A DNA stretch of 64,000 bases from Hwanghaeella grinnelliae (lineage in GTDB: Bacteria; Pseudomonadota; Alphaproteobacteria; UBA8366; Aestuariispiraceae). How positions within the stretch are numbered: the stretch's first letter is position 1; each line of letters begins with the position of its first letter. Positions 9,043-18,272 of the stretch are shown here, piece by piece. The stretch lies in the NCBI RefSeq assembly GCF_004005845.1, contig NZ_SADE01000003.1, positions 558,001 to 622,000 of the forward strand, in the 5' to 3' direction. The position numbers were made by a program, and so were the translations under genes. The notes beneath the pieces were generated by a model. That model searched no databases and had not been told where the DNA came from. It saw only the letters and a list, made by a program, of their open reading frames with translations.

Positions 9043-10134
9043 ATGAACTCCGGAACGAGCAATCGAAGAACTTTCCTGACCACCGGCGCCGGCATCGCAA
9101 TCGGCACTCTGGCCGCACCTGCCATCGTCAAAGCACAATCCGGCTTGAATTGGCGTCTGGTGACATCCTGGCCGCGCAACTCGCCCGGTCCCGGTTGGAC
9201 CGCCCAACGCCTTGCCGACAAGATCACACGCATGAGCGGCGGCGAGTTGACGATCACCCTGCATGCAGCCGGCGAAATGGTGCCGCCCTTGGAAGTCTTT
9301 GACGCAGTCGGTCTCGGCACGGCGGAAATGGCGCACACCGCCTCCCTCTTCTGGAGCGGCAAAGCCCCCGCAGCCGCGCTTTTCACGGCGGGTCCGTTCG
9401 GCCTTACAGCGGTAGAACACCATGCCTGGATTTACCATGGCGGGGGGCAGGCTTTGTGGGACCGGCTTTACGAGCCCTACGGTCTCAAACCACTGATGGC
9501 CGGTAATACCGGCATGCAGATGGGCGGTTGGTTCAAAAAAGAGATCAAGAACCTCACCGATTTGGCCGGTTTGAAACAACGCATTCCAGGGCTTGGCGGC
9601 GCCATCCTTGAGAAACTGGGTGGTACGCCCGTTACCCTGCCTCCAGGCGACATCTTCGCCGCCTTACAATCGGGTTTGGTGGACGGGGCAGAGTTTCTGG
9701 GACCGTGGAGCGACAGCGCCTTCGGTTTTCATAAAGTAGCCCCATACTATTACTGGCCGGGATATCACGAGCCGAACGGCACAGGCGAATGCCTGGTCAA
9801 TGCCGAACGCTTCGCTGCGCTGCCCGAAAACTTGCAGGAGATCGTCGCCACCGCCTGCGCGGCGGAGAACTCGATCTCCCTCGCCGAATCCGAGTGGCAC
9901 AATGCCCAGGCATTGAAGTCCCTGGTCGGGGACCGTGGCGTCACCCTACGCGCTTGGCCGGAGGACGTCCTGGTCGCGGCGCGCAAGTCCGCAGGCGAGG
10001 TTCTGGACGATCTGGCGGGCACGGATGCATTGAGCGGCGAGATCGTCGCCTCCTTCCGCGCTGCCCGAGACCAGGCGGTGTCCTGGGGTCGGGTCGGCTA
10101 CGAGTCTTTCTACAAAGCGCGCGGCGCGGCCTAG
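9043..10134 (+). CDS. TRAP-type (DctP/TakP-like) substrate-binding protein with Tat signal
   Basis: 363 residues. A twin-arginine signal (NRRTFLTTGAGIAIGTLAAP, about residues 6-25) precedes a mature domain starting LNWRLVTSWPRNSPGPGW. TSWP is typical of the TakP-like branch of TRAP binding proteins, several of which bind 2-oxo acids as calcium salts. GGWFKKEI and PGLGGAILEKLGGTPVTLPP are family blocks. ATG 9043 is used, with GGAAAGGA (9027-9034) 8 nt upstream; an in-frame GTG at 9022 lies inside thiD. No DctQ or DctM membrane genes are present, and the gene sits between thiD and an ABC importer. The ligand is unknown. Confidence 0.85.
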   Translation: MNSGTSNRRTFLTTGAGIAIGTLAAPAIVKAQSGLNWRLVTSWPRNSPGPGWTAQRLADKITRMSGGELTITLHAAGEMVPPLEVFDAVGLGTAEMAHTASLFWSGKAPAAALFTAGPFGLTAVEHHAWIYHGGGQALWDRLYEPYGLKPLMAGNTGMQMGGWFKKEIKNLTDLAGLKQRIPGLGGAILEKLGGTPVTLPPGDIFAALQSGLVDGAEFLGPWSDSAFGFHKVAPYYYWPGYHEPNGTGECLVNAERFAALPENLQEIVATACAAENSISLAESEWHNAQALKSLVGDRGVTLRAWPEDVLVAARKSAGEVLDDLAGTDALSGEIVASFRAARDQAVSWGRVGYESFYKARGAA

Positions 10135-10140
10135 GACAGC

Positions 10141-10911
10141 ATGCATAGCCCGTTTCCCGACAAACCACAGACCGCGCCGTCGATCGTCTTGACCGGTGGA
10201 CATTTGCGCTTTGCCGGAAAGGAGGTCTTCCACAACCTGCATTTGACCCTTCCAGCGGCAAAGTGGAGTTGCCTGTTGGGGCCCAGCGGCGTCGGGAAAA
10301 CCAGCCTGCTGCGCCAGTTGGCCGGTTTGCGCGCGGAAGATGGGGAAATGGAAGGCACGGTTGCCGCCGGCGACGGGGCGCCCTTGCCGGAACGCATTGC
10401 CTATATGGCGCAGCAAGACCTGCTGCTGCCCTGGGCAACAGTCTTGGAAAACGTACTGATCGGTCGGAAGCTGCGGGGCGAACCAATCCGCCCGCAGGAT
10501 CGTGACAAGGCCATGGCGATTCTGGCCGATGTCGACGTCGCACGGGAAGCGGACGCCCTGCCGGCAGCTTTGTCCGGCGGTATGCGGCAAAGGGTTGCCC
10601 TTGCCCGCACCCTGTTCGAGGACCGGCCGGTCATTCTGATGGACGAACCCTTTTCCTCATTGGATGCAATAACCCGCCGTCGTTTGCAGGACCTGGCCGT
10701 GCGCCTGCTGGCCGGCCGCACGGTCCTGTTGGTGACGCACGACCCCATGGAAGCCCTTCGGGTCGGGGACGACATATTGCTTCTCAAAGGGAGTCCCGCG
10801 CGTATTCAAGCCCCGATGAGCCCCACCGGAAGTGCCCCACGGCAGGAAGACAGAGACGGCCTTTGGCCGCTCTATGCCGAGCTCTTGAAGCAATTGGGGG
10901 CAGCGGCATGA
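10141..10911 (+). CDS. thiZ: ABC transporter ATPase for a thiamine pyrimidine precursor (ThiZ-type)
   Basis: 256 residues. Walker A GPSGVGKTS, signature LSGGMRQRVALART and Walker B VILMDEPFSSLD are all intact, with the switch histidine in LLVTHDP. It belongs to the nitrate/taurine/ThiZ ABC subfamily. The substrate assignment comes from context: it is followed by a ThiX-like permease, a ThiY-like binding protein and tenA, and it lies in a TPP-riboswitch operon. Known ThiXYZ systems import formylaminopyrimidine for the TenA salvage route. The last bases overlap thiX (ATGA). Confidence 0.87.
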   Translation: MHSPFPDKPQTAPSIVLTGGHLRFAGKEVFHNLHLTLPAAKWSCLLGPSGVGKTSLLRQLAGLRAEDGEMEGTVAAGDGAPLPERIAYMAQQDLLLPWATVLENVLIGRKLRGEPIRPQDRDKAMAILADVDVAREADALPAALSGGMRQRVALARTLFEDRPVILMDEPFSSLDAITRRRLQDLAVRLLAGRTVLLVTHDPMEALRVGDDILLLKGSPARIQAPMSPTGSAPRQEDRDGLWPLYAELLKQLGAAA

Positions 10912-11663
10912 GAGCGATCCGCCTTTGCATAACTTTCGCGGGCCTGCTCGTCTTGTGGCAATTGATCGTCACCGCGACCGCGGCTCCAACGTATATATTG
11001 CCCGCCCCCTTGGATGTTGCCATCGCGATGGCGGAGCGCCCGGGGCTTCTGCTTCAACATGCCTGGGTCACCTTTGCGGAGATTCTGCTGGGCCTTCTCT
11101 TCGGCACGATCCTGGGCATCGTCAGCGCCCTTGTCATCGCACTCTTCCGGCCTGCGAAACGCTGGCTGCTTCCTGTGTTGGTTATCAGCCAGGCCCTGCC
11201 TGTCTTCGCCCTTGCCCCTTTGCTCGTCCTGTGGCTCGGCTACGGCATGCCGTCCAAGGTCGCGATGGCGGTGTTGATCATCTATTTCCCTGTCACGGCC
11301 GCGTTCTATGATGGGCTGCGCCGCACGGAAGGCGGCTGGCTAGACCTTGCCCGCACCATGGGCGCGACGCGGGGCGCCATGCTGCGCCATATCCGCATCC
11401 CTGCCGCCCTGCCGGCCTTCGGTAGTGGCCTGCGCGTCGGCGCGGCGATTGCGCCGATCGGCGCCGTCGTCGGTGAATGGGTCGGGTCCAGCGCCGGGCT
11501 TGGCTATCTGATGCTGCATGCCAATGCACGGATGCAGGTGGATTTCATGTTTGCCGCACTGGCCCTGTTGGCCAGCTTCGGCCTTGCGCTTTATTTCACT
11601 GTCGATTTCGGGCTTCGCCGCCTGACCTATTGGCAGCGCGAACAATCCCCCTTCGACGATTGA
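10908..11663 (+). CDS. thiX: ABC transporter permease for a thiamine pyrimidine precursor (ThiX-type)
   Basis: 251-residue inner-membrane permease with about six hydrophobic helices. The coupling (EAA) loop toward the ATPase is EGGWLDLARTMGATRGAMLRHIRIPAALP. Starting at ATG 10908 gives a 4-bp overlap with thiZ and a normal first helix (AIRLCITFAGLLVLWQLIV). Upstream in-frame starts would run deep into thiZ. PAPLDVAIAMA and GEWVGSSAGLGYLM are standard for the SsuC/ThiX family. Function is inferred from neighbours. Confidence 0.87.
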   Translation: MRAIRLCITFAGLLVLWQLIVTATAAPTYILPAPLDVAIAMAERPGLLLQHAWVTFAEILLGLLFGTILGIVSALVIALFRPAKRWLLPVLVISQALPVFALAPLLVLWLGYGMPSKVAMAVLIIYFPVTAAFYDGLRRTEGGWLDLARTMGATRGAMLRHIRIPAALPAFGSGLRVGAAIAPIGAVVGEWVGSSAGLGYLMLHANARMQVDFMFAALALLASFGLALYFTVDFGLRRLTYWQREQSPFDD

Positions 11664-11689
11664 TCGAATACCCGAGGAGACCCAATGAT

Positions 11690-12637
11690 ATGAAAAAACT
11701 GATCGCGATACTGGGCCTTGCCGCCGCGCTCGCCGTTCCGGGCACCGCCCTTGCACAGGAGAAGCTGACCCTGTTGCTGGACTGGTTCATCAACCCGGAC
11801 CATGGACCGATCATCATTGCGCGGGAGAAAGGCTTCTTCGCCGAGCAAGGATTGGACGTGGAGATCGTCGAACCTGCCGACCCCAGCGCCCCACCGAAGC
11901 TCGTCGCAGCCGGACAGGCGGACCTCGCCGTATCGTATCAGCCCCAGACCCATGTTCAGGTCGCCGAGGGTCTTCCCCTGATGCGCATCGCGACAATCGT
12001 CGCAACGCCGCTCAACACCCTGGTCGTCCTGCAAGACGGCGACATCAAGACGATCTCCGATCTGAAGGGCAAAAAGGTGGGCGTATCCCTTGGGGGGTTC
12101 GAAGACATCCTTCTGGGCACCATGCTGCGCAAGCACGGCATGGATCTGTCGGATGTGGAATTGGTCAACGTGAACTTCAGCCTGTCGCCCTCGCTGATCT
12201 CCGGCCAGGTCGATGCCGTGATCGGCGCATACCGGAATTTTGAACTGAACCAGATGGATATCGTCGGCCATCCCGGACGCGCCTTCTATGTGGAAGAGGA
12301 AGGCGTGCCGCTTTATGACGAATTGATCATCGTCGCCAAAGCCGGAACAGAAGGCAATCCCAACTATCGGAAATTCATTAACGCGCTGGAAAAGGCGACA
12401 AGCTATATCATCAATCACCCGGATGAGAGCTGGAAGGCATTCACGTCGACAGATCCCAAACTGGACGACGAGTTGAACAGCCGCGCCTGGCGCGACACCA
12501 TTCCCCGGTTCGCCCTGCGCCCCGGTGCGCTCGACACCGCGCGCTACACCGCGTTCGCGCGTTTTCTTAAAGACACCGGCTTGATAGATACCGTTCCCGA
12601 ACTGTCGACCTACGCCGTCGAACTGCCGGCGCAATAA
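11690..12637 (+). CDS. thiY: Periplasmic binding protein, NMT1/THI5-like (ThiY)
   Basis: 315 residues with a Sec signal peptide (KKLIAILGLAAALAVPGTALAQ, cleavage probably after ALA). The mature start KLTLLLDWFINPDHGPIIIA is the hallmark of the NMT1/THI5-like family, whose members bind formylaminopyrimidine (ThiY) or synthesise HMP (yeast Thi5). The Cys-rich motif of Thi5 is absent, so a transport role is expected. GAGGAGA at 11674-11680 supports ATG 11690; the open frame continues upstream but only through thiX. It is followed 13 bp later by tenA. Confidence 0.9.
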   Translation: MKKLIAILGLAAALAVPGTALAQEKLTLLLDWFINPDHGPIIIAREKGFFAEQGLDVEIVEPADPSAPPKLVAAGQADLAVSYQPQTHVQVAEGLPLMRIATIVATPLNTLVVLQDGDIKTISDLKGKKVGVSLGGFEDILLGTMLRKHGMDLSDVELVNVNFSLSPSLISGQVDAVIGAYRNFELNQMDIVGHPGRAFYVEEEGVPLYDELIIVAKAGTEGNPNYRKFINALEKATSYIINHPDESWKAFTSTDPKLDDELNSRAWRDTIPRFALRPGALDTARYTAFARFLKDTGLIDTVPELSTYAVELPAQ

Positions 12638-12650
12638 GGAGGCACCCTTC

Positions 12651-13307
12651 ATGTACGACCGATTGAAAGCCGCGTGCCAAAAAGACTGGGACGCCTATAC
12701 ACAGCACGATTTCGTCAAGGGTATCGCCAGGGGAGATCTTCCCAAGGAGTGTTTCCAACACTACTTGAAGCAGGACTATCTGTTCCTGATCCACTTTGCC
12801 CGAGCCTACGCCTTAAGCATCTACAAGGCGGATACCATTGAAGATATGCGGTACGGTATGGAAGGCGTGACCGCCATCCTGGATAAGGAGCTGGAACTCC
12901 ACGTCGCGTATTCCAACGAATGGGGCATTAATCCGAAGGAAATGGAGAACCTGGAAGAATCCAAGGCGACCATGGCCTATACGCGCTACGTACTGGAACG
13001 CGGCATGGCAGGCACCATCGTCGACTTGCATGTGGCATTGTCGCCCTGCGTGGTTGGCTATGCGGAGATCGCGCGATGGATTCTGGAGCAGGATTTCACG
13101 GTCTTGGAAGGCAATCCCTACCGTAGCTGGATCGACACATATGGCGGGGCCGAATACCAGGACCACGCCGGCGCCGCGATCGAGCGGCTTAGCGCGGCAG
13201 CAGCGCGCGGGTCGGCCAGCGATTTCGATCGCTATGCGAAGACTTTCCGCGATGCGACTCGTCTGGAAATTGGATTCTGGCAGATGGGGCTGGACCTTTC
13301 CGAGTAA
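12651..13307 (+). CDS. tenA: Aminopyrimidine aminohydrolase / thiaminase II family (TenA)
   Basis: 218 residues, all-helical haem-oxygenase-like fold. The nucleophile is Cys133 in ALSPCVVGYAEI. Other family blocks are DYLFLIHFARAYAL and the C-terminal YGGAEYQ. TenA hydrolyses aminomethylpyrimidine (from degraded thiamine) to HMP, which ThiD then phosphorylates. An excellent ribosome site (AAGGAGG) precedes ATG. In the known route a deformylase (YlmB) acts before TenA; I see none here. Last gene of the operon. Confidence 0.94.
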   Translation: MYDRLKAACQKDWDAYTQHDFVKGIARGDLPKECFQHYLKQDYLFLIHFARAYALSIYKADTIEDMRYGMEGVTAILDKELELHVAYSNEWGINPKEMENLEESKATMAYTRYVLERGMAGTIVDLHVALSPCVVGYAEIARWILEQDFTVLEGNPYRSWIDTYGGAEYQDHAGAAIERLSAAAARGSASDFDRYAKTFRDATRLEIGFWQMGLDLSE

Positions 13308-13316
13308 TCGGAAAGG
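13295..13316. repeat. Perfect hairpin across the tenA stop codon
   Basis: CCTTTCCGA (13295-13303), loop GTAA, TCGGAAAGG (13308-13316): a 9-bp perfect stem whose loop contains the tenA stop TAA. It lies in the 28-bp gap between convergent tenA and gcvP. There is no U-run on either strand, so it is not a canonical terminator. It may act as an RNA 3' end or a Rho-independent-like barrier. Confidence 0.6.
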
Positions 13317-13335
13317 CCCAAGCCAAATCTCATAC

Positions 13336-16212
13336 CTATTCCGCCGCTTCCATATAGGCTTCCAACGGCGGGCAGGAACAGCTGAGGTTCCGGTCGCCAT
13401 AGACGTTGTCGACGCGGTTTACCGGAGACCAATACTTCCTTAGCCGAAGGCCGGGTACCGGATAGACGGCTTGTTCTCTGCTATAGGGATGCGCCCATTC
13501 CGCGTCGGTCAAATCGTCGATCGTATGCGGAGAATTGCGCAACACATTGTTCTCCGCATCGGCCTTACCTGCTTCGATCTCAGCGATTTCCTGCCTGATC
13601 GAAATCATCGCATCGCAGAACCGATCCAACTCCGCTTTCGACTCGCTCTCCGTCGGCTCGATCATCAAGGTTCCAGCCACCGGCCATGACATGGTCGGCG
13701 CGTGGAAGCCGTAGTCGATCAGACGCTTTGCGACGTCCTCGTTCGAAATGCCTGTGGCATCATCGTAGGGACGAATATCGACGATGCATTCATGAGCGAC
13801 CATGCCGTTCGGCCCGGTATAGAGGATCGGAAAATGATCCTTCAGCCGCGCCGCGATATAGTTGGCGTTCAGAACCGCTGCCTCGGTCGCGTGACGCAAG
13901 CCGGCATCGCCCATCATTTCAATATAAGCCCAGCTGATCGGCAGGATCGCGGCACTGCCGAACGGTGCGGCACTGACCGCGCCTATCCGACTGTCTCCAT
14001 CCTTCAATTCCCTGTGGCCGGGCAGGAAAGGCGCCAAATGCGCGCCGACACCGATCGGCCCCACGCCGGGGCCGCCCCCGCCATGCGGAATGCAGAATGT
14101 CTTGTGCAGGTTCAGATGAGATACGTCAGACCCGAACTTGCCCGGATAACAGACACCAACCATCGCGTTCAGGTTTGCACCATCTAGGTAAACCTGGCCG
14201 CCATGCTGATGGATGATATCGCAGATCTCGCGGATCGTTTCCTCGAACACGCCATGCGTCGACGGATACGTGACCATCAACGCGCCGAGATTGTCCGAAT
14301 GTTCCGCGGCCTTGGCTTTCAAGTCCTCAATATCGATATTGCCTTCGTCGTCACAAGCGACGACGACCACCTGCATGCCCGCCATATGGGCGGAAGCCGG
14401 GTTCGTACCATGGGCCGAACTGGGGATAAGACAAATCTCCCGATGCGCCTCCCCCCGGGATTCGTGATAGGCGCGGATGACCAAAAGACCCGCATACTCA
14501 CCTTGAGATCCGGCATTCGGCTGCAGGGAAACAGCCGCATAGCCGGTAATCGTCGCCAGTTTCTGTTCCAGGTCGGAAATCATCTCCCGGTATCCTGTCG
14601 CCTGATCCGCCGGCGCAAAGGGGTGAATATTCGCGAATTCCGGCCAAGTGATGGGTATCATCTCCGTCGTCGCATTCAGCTTCATGGTGCAGGAACCCAA
14701 TGGGATCATCGCCTTGTCGAGCGCGAGGTCCTTGTCCATCAACGACCGCATATAGCGGAGCATTTCGGTTTCCGAGCGATAATTGGCGAAAACCGGATGG
14801 GTCAGGTAGTCGCTGCTCCGCACCAGATCAGACGGCAGCCCACTTTCAGCCGCCGCATCCAATGCCTCGACATCCACATTCTCCGCACCGAAAACGGCAA
14901 GCAGGCCCGCAACGTCTTCCCGCGTCGTCGTTTCGTCGAGTGAAATGCCCAGGCGTGTATCGTCGATCTTTCGAAGGTTCATCCCCCGTTCAAGCGCCGC
15001 GGCATAGATCTTGGCTGTGTCGCCACCGGTGTTCAGGGTCAACGTGTCGAAAAAGGTATCGTTGGCGATCTCAACGCCCTGCGCCTTCAACCCGGACGCC
15101 AAGGCGGCCGTCAACCGCGCTACACGTGTCGCGATTGCCTTCAAACCCTCCGGCCCATGATAAACGGCATACATCCCCGCGATCACCGCCAGCAGGACCT
15201 GCGCGGTGCAGATATTGCTGGTCGCCTTTTCGCGTCGGATATGTTGTTCGCGTGTTTGCAAAGCCAGGCGATAAGCGGCGCGTTCCCGGCTGTCGACGGA
15301 AACGCCAACCAACCGGCCAGGGATCGATCGTTTGTGCTTGTCGGACGTAGCGAAGAAAGCGGCATGCGGACCGCCATAGCCCATCGGCACGCCGAAGCGT
15401 TGACTGGATCCGACGACGACATCGGCCCCCAGTTCCCCCGGCGGGGTCAACAGGCACAGCGCTAGCAGGTCGCTCGCGACCGCTACCATCGCCCCACTTC
15501 CCTTCATCGTCTCGATCAGCTTACCGATGTCGCGGATCCGGCCGTCGGTTGACGGATACTGGATCAACGCCCCGAAGCATTCGATGCCGTCGAAACCGGT
15601 TTCCGGGTCGCCGACGACAATTTCATAGTCCAGAGCCGCCGCCCTGGTCTGAATGACGTCGATGGTTTGCGGATGGCAATCGTCTGCGACGAAAAAGGTC
15701 ATGCTCTTGGATTTTCCGGCGCGCTTGGCGAATGTCATCGCCTCGGCGGCTGCCGTTCCTTCATCAAGCAAAGAAGCGTTGGCGAATTCCATTCCGGTCA
15801 GATCGGCGATCATGGTCTGGAAATTGATCAAAGCTTCCAGTCGCCCCTGGGATACCTCCGGCTGGTAGGGCGTATAAGCCGTGTACCAACCCGGATTTTC
15901 CAGAAGGTTGCGGAGAATGACCGTCGGCAGGTGGGTCCCATAATATCCCTGGCCGATATAAGAACGGTGTATCGCGTTCTTCCCCGCCATACCTTTCAGC
16001 TTTTCCAGAACCTCAACTTCCGTACAGCCGCCGCCGATCCCAAGCGGCTCGTCCTCGCGGATAGCCTTGGGCACGACTTTGTCGATCAATGCCGACATTG
16101 ACGACAGCCCCAAGGCCGCCAACATTTCCACCTGTTCGTCAGGCCCCGGCCCAACGTGACGGCGAATAAAGTCGCCTTTCCGCTCAAGATCGCTCAACGG
16201 CTCACGGTCCAT
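13336..16212 (-). CDS. gcvP: Glycine dehydrogenase (decarboxylating), P protein
   Basis: 958 residues, the full-length single-chain P protein that decarboxylates glycine and passes the aminomethyl group to the H-protein lipoate. The PLP lysine is about residue 704 in [20 protein letters not shown]-terminal blocks such as [14 protein letters not shown] and [20 protein letters not shown] are canonical. ATG at 16212 is preferred because AGGTG lies 8 nt upstream; an in-frame GTG at 16239 has no good site. Last gene of gcvT-gcvH-gcvP, 52 bp after gcvH. Confidence 0.97.
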   Translation of the reverse strand: MDREPLSDLERKGDFIRRHVGPGPDEQVEMLAALGLSSMSALIDKVVPKAIREDEPLGIGGGCTEVEVLEKLKGMAGKNAIHRSYIGQGYYGTHLPTVILRNLLENPGWYTAYTPYQPEVSQGRLEALINFQTMIADLTGMEFANASLLDEGTAAAEAMTFAKRAGKSKSMTFFVADDCHPQTIDVIQTRAAALDYEIVVGDPETGFDGIECFGALIQYPSTDGRIRDIGKLIETMKGSGAMVAVASDLLALCLLTPPGELGADVVVGSSQRFGVPMGYGGPHAAFFATSDKHKRSIPGRLVGVSVDSRERAAYRLALQTREQHIRREKATSNICTAQVLLAVIAGMYAVYHGPEGLKAIATRVARLTAALASGLKAQGVEIANDTFFDTLTLNTGGDTAKIYAAALERGMNLRKIDDTRLGISLDETTTREDVAGLLAVFGAENVDVEALDAAAESGLPSDLVRSSDYLTHPVFANYRSETEMLRYMRSLMDKDLALDKAMIPLGSCTMKLNATTEMIPITWPEFANIHPFAPADQATGYREMISDLEQKLATITGYAAVSLQPNAGSQGEYAGLLVIRAYHESRGEAHREICLIPSSAHGTNPASAHMAGMQVVVVACDDEGNIDIEDLKAKAAEHSDNLGALMVTYPSTHGVFEETIREICDIIHQHGGQVYLDGANLNAMVGVCYPGKFGSDVSHLNLHKTFCIPHGGGGPGVGPIGVGAHLAPFLPGHRELKDGDSRIGAVSAAPFGSAAILPISWAYIEMMGDAGLRHATEAAVLNANYIAARLKDHFPILYTGPNGMVAHECIVDIRPYDDATGISNEDVAKRLIDYGFHAPTMSWPVAGTLMIEPTESESKAELDRFCDAMISIRQEIAEIEAGKADAENNVLRNSPHTIDDLTDAEWAHPYSREQAVYPVPGLRLRKYWSPVNRVDNVYGDRNLSCSCPPLEAYMEAAE

Positions 16213-16264
16213 GGTCGCTTCACCTTTTCTGGATAACACTCAATGCTATTCGACAGTAATAATA

Positions 16265-16642
16265 TCAGCCGTGCTCGTCACAGAACTTCTTGTAAGCAGC
16301 GGCATCCATCAGGTCGTCGAGCTCCGCCGTATCGTCCATACGCAGCTTGAAGAACCATCCATCGCCTTCAGGGTCGGTATTGACAAGATCCGGCGCGGAT
16401 TCGAGGTCTTCGTTCACTTCGACGATCTCACCCGATAGCGGCGTATAGACTTCACTGGCCGCCTTCACGGATTCGACGACGCCGGCATCGCCGCCTTGGC
16501 TGACTTGCCCACCCACTTCCGGCAGGTCGACGAAAACCACGTCGCCCAACTGTTCCTGCGCGAAATTGGTAATGCCGATCGTGGCGATATCGCCATCAAC
16601 CGAGACCCACTCATGCTCTTCACTGAATTTCATGTCGCTCAT
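16265..16642 (-). CDS. gcvH: Glycine cleavage system H protein
   Basis: 125 residues, normal length. The lipoyl-lysine is Lys60 in VVESVKAASEVYTPLSG, and the N-terminal block KFSEEHEWV is standard. It carries the aminomethyl intermediate between the P and T proteins. ATG 16642 opens MSDMKF. It lies 42 bp after gcvT in the same transcription unit, which is under the glycine riboswitch. Confidence 0.98.
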   Translation of the reverse strand: MSDMKFSEEHEWVSVDGDIATIGITNFAQEQLGDVVFVDLPEVGGQVSQGGDAGVVESVKAASEVYTPLSGEIVEVNEDLESAPDLVNTDPEGDGWFFKLRMDDTAELDDLMDAAAYKKFCDEHG

Positions 16643-16684
16643 TTAACGTAATCCCCTGTTTCCAAGTCGTCCTGCGAAGTTCCC

Positions 16685-17824
16685 TCAACCCCGATAGTAG
16701 CGCTGCTCCACAAAGGGCAGCTTTTTCACGGCTGCGGGCAGAAGTTTGCCACGCACCGAAAGCTGAATCGGCGTGCCGGCAGCGGCAAAATCCACTGCGA
16801 CATAGCCCATGGCGACCGGGCCGCCGACCGTCGGACCGAACCCGCCGCTGGTCACCGTGCCGATCGAAGCTCCATCGGCCGATAGAATTTCCGTTCCCTC
16901 CCGGGCCGGGGCCCGTCCTTCCGGCAATATGCCGACGCGTTTTCGGGAAACCCCCTCCCTGATCTGCGCCTGGACGATTTCCGCACCGGGGAAGCCCCCG
17001 TCAGCCCGGCGGCGCTTGCCGATGGACCACAGCAACCCGGCTTCAATCGGGGTCGTTCCTTCATCGATGTCGTGCCCATAGAGGCACAAGCCCGCTTCAA
17101 GACGAAGGCTGTCGCGCGCGCCGAGACCAATGGCTTCAACTTCAGCGCAACCCAGCAGCGTTTCCGTCAAACCCAACGCATCTGATTCGGGAATCGAAAC
17201 CTCGTACCCGTCTTCACCGCTATATCCCGACCGGCTCACAAGACAGTCGACGCCGGCCACTGCGACGCGTTTGGCGGTCATGAACGGCATGGTATCGACC
17301 CCGTCCGCGAAACGCGCCAGGACCGACGCAGCCGCGGGCCCCTGCAAGGCGACGAGGGCACGGTCTTCAATCCGCTCCAATTTCGCATCTCCGGCGAGCG
17401 CCGTTTCCATGCGCGCGAAATCCGCGTCCTTGCAGGCCGCATTCACAACGACGAAAAGCCCGTCATGATCCAAGGGCTTTACAGCACGGGTCACCATCAG
17501 ATCGTCGAGGATCCCACCTTTGTCGTTCAGGAATTGCGTGTATCGCTGCTGACCTGGAGCGAGGCCCTGCAGGTCGCCCGGCACCATGTTTTCCATCGCC
17601 GCGGCCGGGTCAGCCCCGGTCAGCCATGCCTGGCCCATATGCGACACGTCAAACAGACCTGCGGCAGCGCGGGTATGCAGATGTTCCTTCATGATGCCGA
17701 GTCCGTATTGGATCGGCATGTCATAGCCGGCAAAGCCGGCCATTTTCGCTCCTAGCCGCTGATGCAGCGCATGGAGAGGGGTTTTCTTGAGATTTTGTGC
17801 TTCGTTTTCGGTTTCGGCGCTCAC
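16685..17824 (-). CDS. gcvT: Aminomethyltransferase, glycine cleavage T protein
   Basis: 379 residues. Transfers the methylene group from the H protein to tetrahydrofolate and releases ammonia. Recognisable blocks are TPLHALHQRLGAKMAGFAGY, MPIQYG, LFDVSHMGQ and GYDIDEGT-like GHDIDEGTTPIEAGL. The start is a GTG (MSAETENEAQ). The tail ends EQRYYRG. First gene after the glycine riboswitch, with a leader of about 110 nt between aptamer and start that contains a GCCGCT/AGCGGC hairpin. Confidence 0.97.
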   Translation of the reverse strand: MSAETENEAQNLKKTPLHALHQRLGAKMAGFAGYDMPIQYGLGIMKEHLHTRAAAGLFDVSHMGQAWLTGADPAAAMENMVPGDLQGLAPGQQRYTQFLNDKGGILDDLMVTRAVKPLDHDGLFVVVNAACKDADFARMETALAGDAKLERIEDRALVALQGPAAASVLARFADGVDTMPFMTAKRVAVAGVDCLVSRSGYSGEDGYEVSIPESDALGLTETLLGCAEVEAIGLGARDSLRLEAGLCLYGHDIDEGTTPIEAGLLWSIGKRRRADGGFPGAEIVQAQIREGVSRKRVGILPEGRAPAREGTEILSADGASIGTVTSGGFGPTVGGPVAMGYVAVDFAAAGTPIQLSVRGKLLPAAVKKLPFVEQRYYRG

Positions 17825-17937
17825 GGGTCTTTTTCCAACAGCTAGAGACAGTACAGCGCCGCTCCCTGCGAAGCGGCAATGACTACCCCCTCTGTCATCA
17901 GACCGTGCCGACGGATCCGCGCGGATTCGTCACTTAG

Positions 17938-18135
17938 TTACGGTCAAACCTGAGAGTGTGACCAGCCGGGTCTTCCGGCCAGCTTACCCCTTCGGTGAGG
18001 CACCAAATCCTGCCATTTCCGGCAAGTATCAGTCCCTGCTTTCCAGAGCGCCCTTCATCCGCGGTCCTTTTGCCTGAGAGATTTCGAGGCGATTGCTCCT
18101 TCGGCGCCGGCCAGGGACCGGTCTCTCCCACGGGT
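17938..18135 (-). promoter_or_regulatory. Glycine riboswitch, tandem aptamers
   Basis: Read on the minus strand, aptamer 1 has GGGAGAGACC, GGCGCCGAAGGAGCAA and CTCTCAGGCAAAAGGACC. Aptamer 2 follows with GGTGCCTCACCGAAGGGG and CTCTCAGGTTTGACCG. These are the conserved blocks of the two-aptamer gcvT element. By family it is normally an ON switch that allows gcv expression when glycine is high. The expression platform between 17825 and 17937 contains GC-rich hairpins but no clear U-run. Confidence 0.95.
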
Positions 18136-18162
18136 TTCACGAGGCATTTTTACTCGACGCAA

Positions 18163-18190
18163 AGGCTAGTGAATTCACCTTCGTTGTCAA
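18163..18190 (-). promoter_or_regulatory. Putative promoter of gcvTHP
   Basis: On the minus strand, a perfect TTGACA (plus-strand 18185-18190) lies 16 bp from TAGCCT (18163-18168). The predicted start is about 20 nt before the first aptamer. The -35 is consensus and the -10 is weak. Confidence 0.5.
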
Positions 18191-18272
18191 CAAAAGCAGT
18201 AGCCGATTCGCCGGTCTAGAACACTGCGGCCGTTCAACCGGCCGCGCGGCGCGGTTTTCGGCTATCCGTCCG

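Noticed and set aside
14203-14943. Long open frames antisense to gcvP
   Set aside because: They lie wholly inside the canonical gcvP reading frame, lack family motifs and are typical GC-rich shadows.
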